In this document: piece by piece, positions 62,201 through 62,702 of the stretch
Layout of the letters: each line of letters begins with the position of its first letter
How positions within the stretch are numbered: the stretch's first letter is position 1
Origin: Vreelandella alkaliphila
GTDB lineage: Bacteria > Pseudomonadota > Gammaproteobacteria > Pseudomonadales > Halomonadaceae
Assembly (NCBI RefSeq): GCF_016107625.1
Contig: NZ_JABASV010000016.1
Span: 1 to 62,702, forward strand
Length of the DNA: 62,702 nucleotides
Direction of reading: 5' to 3'
The notes under the pieces: model-generated
What the model was told of the DNA's origin: nothing
Database searches by the model: none
The model's input: only the letters and a program-made list of their open reading frames with translations
Position numbers and translations under genes: made by a program

Positions 62201-62702
62201 GTCTGGCTCTGCTCGCCTTGCTGGAAGACGTCGTCTTCACGGCTGGCGAACGTGACGCTGCCTTCGGTGGCACCGGCGGCAATGACGATCTGCTCGCCGT
62301 TGGAGAGCGTGATGGTCAGCTCGGTGGCCGGGGCGTTGTCCACGCGGGCGGTGACGGTGATGTCCTCGCCTTCGGTGACGGTGTCCGGGGCCTCCAGGGT
62401 GATCGTGGTGACGTCGTTGTCGTCAACCGTGGCCACCGTGGCGGTGCTGGTGGTGTCCAGGGCTTCGTAGTTGCCACCCTCGGTGCCGGTGATGCTCAGG
62501 GTCTGGCTCTGCTCGCCTTGCTGGAAGACGTCGTCTTCACGGCTGGCGAACGTGACGCTGCCTTCGGTGGCACCGGCGGCAATGACGATCTGCTCGCCGT
62601 TGGAGAGCGTGATGGTCAGCTCGGTGGCCGGGGCGTTGTCCACGCGGGCGGTGACGGTGATGTCCTCGCCTTCGGTGACGGTGTCCGGGGCCTCCAGGGT
62701 GA
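59287..62702 (-). CDS. LapA-like giant adhesin, C-terminal part (cut by the window edge)
   Basis: The frame is open to the right edge; at least 1138 residues are seen. In protein order: two or more 100-residue repeats (VTEGEDITVTARVDNAPATE), an unassigned domain of about 170 residues, a stretch with GGQGDDIIV, and a von Willebrand A domain with the metal site VDTSGSM, GTN and TDGDP. An inserted jelly-roll-like segment of about 130 residues (ADFSNNSGWNNANSW to LLIDDIKLTPY) follows, then VWA's last helix (VNSADELNAALVNG). The C-terminus has RTX nonapeptides (GGDGNDIIFGD, GGKGEDILYG, GGEGNDLLLGG) and a type I secretion tail. It is the presumed substrate of LapG. No secretion genes are in the window. 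Confidence 0.92.
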   Translation of the reverse strand, partial: TLEAPDTVTEGEDITVTARVDNAPATELTITLSNGEQIVIAAGATEGSVTFASREDDVFQQGEQSQTLSITGTEGGNYEALDTTSTATVATVDDNDVTTITLEAPDTVTEGEDITVTARVDNAPATELTITLSNGEQIVIAAGATEGSVTFASREDDVFQQGEQSQTLSITGTEGGNYEALDTTSTATVATVDDNDVTTVSINATVTKTSVINVGNVDNTDSFTVTAYKANGELGTLTKVINTNHDGFGVAGRTSGGAADSELGYVTGVGSEAIVVDFNNEVKSFDVQFAWRNNNEKAKVEFFDEDGNFVGSAVVSGGGTSTDALVTYYDAAGNFTKSERAPGGSDRVDNSYTFKPGSEETFSRAEFTAVGFDDDYLVHSIAYKEVMNGEATSINGPSDVTFDIETSNRPDPSQYTFTGDDFPTAIVLIDGQEHVVKLDMNGKGSVSVTTDGDTDLTAEVIEVNGNFEKVDVPTSLTLYKGGLETGNNGDNTVEGGQGDDIIVADEGGADVNVQPGKNYNVALIVDTSGSMQYDLNGQGSVNNNPDGINDSVYSASRMKLVKDSLLQLAEQLKDHDGDINVSLIAFETNIELKANIQNLTEHNIDELLAAIGRTKTEGLQGLGGTNYEGAFIEASNWFAVQPGESDGYKNLTYFLTDGDPTFSNSGDNGRGNVTDAKDMRDAIEAFSSLSGVSSVHAIGIGDGVTVNNLKYFDNTEKVSLVKAPYGIPEEVLADFSNNSGWNNANSWSKPSSGGTLSREGSANRYMEISDTSVNNTAYTVATPQFDVGADKFAGVSFRYHADIWSNDSAAWKLQKLDGNSWTDVENQGGGLGYSYNWSSAASGALEQGTYRIAYTVNDETNESWTGNARLLIDDIKLTPYVPQGEVNIVNSADELNAALVNGSTNTELAELGDDVINGGDGNDIIFGDAINTDALDWEGRELPDGSGMKALIEFLKVSNGGAEPTEQQLYDYIKAGHAELNVEGDTRGGNDELYGGKGEDILYGQGGDDLLVGGEGNDLLLGGLGADTFKWELNDQGTADNPAIDTVMDFNAGEGDKLDIGELLDYENGDSLDAYIVAEEDSGDTVLYVNSEGGLAGDKENADQVIRLEGKSFSDFGGGGSQDVILHMIQNGKLDIE
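62101..62702 (-). repeat. Perfect 300-bp tandem repeats inside the adhesin gene
   Basis: Positions 62104-62400 and 62404-62700 are identical base for base, encoding 100-residue repeats. The repeats are richer in G and C than the rest of the gene. More copies presumably continue past the window edge. Confidence 0.95.

Overview
The window reads as chromosome of a moderately halophilic gammaproteobacterium, most likely Halomonadaceae (Halomonas/Vreelandella). This is inferred from gene content and synteny: the pckA-hslO-hslR-yrfG/nudE block, nrdR-ribD-ribB-ribH-nusB-thiL-pgpA, tesA back to back with a ybbA-ybbP transporter, an AlgQ-type Rsd, and a Lap-type adhesin with its LapG/LapD control pair. 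There are no rRNA or tRNA genes, phage, insertion sequences or CRISPR arrays. Most of it is ordinary core genome.

Layout. 0.3-5.7 kb: malate dehydrogenase and a divergent RND efflux pair. 5.8-11.1 kb: rsd, dsbB-gshA and tex. 11.2-12.4 kb: a striking tandem array of eight copies of an intergenic palindromic repeat, also found near both ends of the first 6 kb. 12.4-21 kb: periplasmic-type msrB, pckA, the hslO-hslR-yrfG operon, nudE, a YdgJ-like oxidoreductase and ilvD. 21-27 kb: a PAS chemoreceptor, a variant Lon and a DUF945 protein. 27.4-32.8 kb: the riboflavin/thiamin operon. 33-36.6 kb: a GH13_18 sugar phosphorylase and two thioredoxin-fold proteins. 36.7-42.8 kb: a sulfur-oxidation block with TsdAB, a two-component system, split YeeE/YedE sulfur permease, DUF2892 protein and persulfide dioxygenase. 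43.1-45.3 kb: a glucosylglycerate synthesis operon. 45.5-49 kb: a candidate small RNA, a MotB-like protein, two lipoproteins and a glycosyltransferase. 49-56 kb: glyA, an exported protein, the YbbAP-type transporter and tesA. 56-62.7 kb: lapG, lapD, a small conserved protein and the C-terminal part of a giant repeat adhesin that runs off the right edge.

The most interesting signals are regulatory. The operon that should make the compatible solute glucosylglycerate (43.1-45.3 kb) has a sigma-54 promoter (GG-N10-GC) and, about 120 bp upstream of the expected start, a near-consensus NtrC palindrome. The GH13_18 enzyme that probably phosphorolyses glucosylglycerate, 10 kb away, has a second sigma-54 promoter matching the first at 14 of 17 positions. 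This suggests a nitrogen-responsive solute cycle. Divergent from the synthesis operon is a promoter plus a T8 terminator enclosing about 96 nt with no reading frame: an orphan small RNA candidate.

The sulfur block looks like a unit: thiosulfate to tetrathionate by TsdA with TsdB as electron acceptor, sulfane sulfur import by the YeeE pair, and persulfide oxidation by the metallo-beta-lactamase fold dioxygenase. The two-component system lies directly upstream of tsdBA. Short ATTTAC repeats lie upstream of both the regulator gene and tsdB. All functions are read from motifs and family resemblance by eye; no database search was run.
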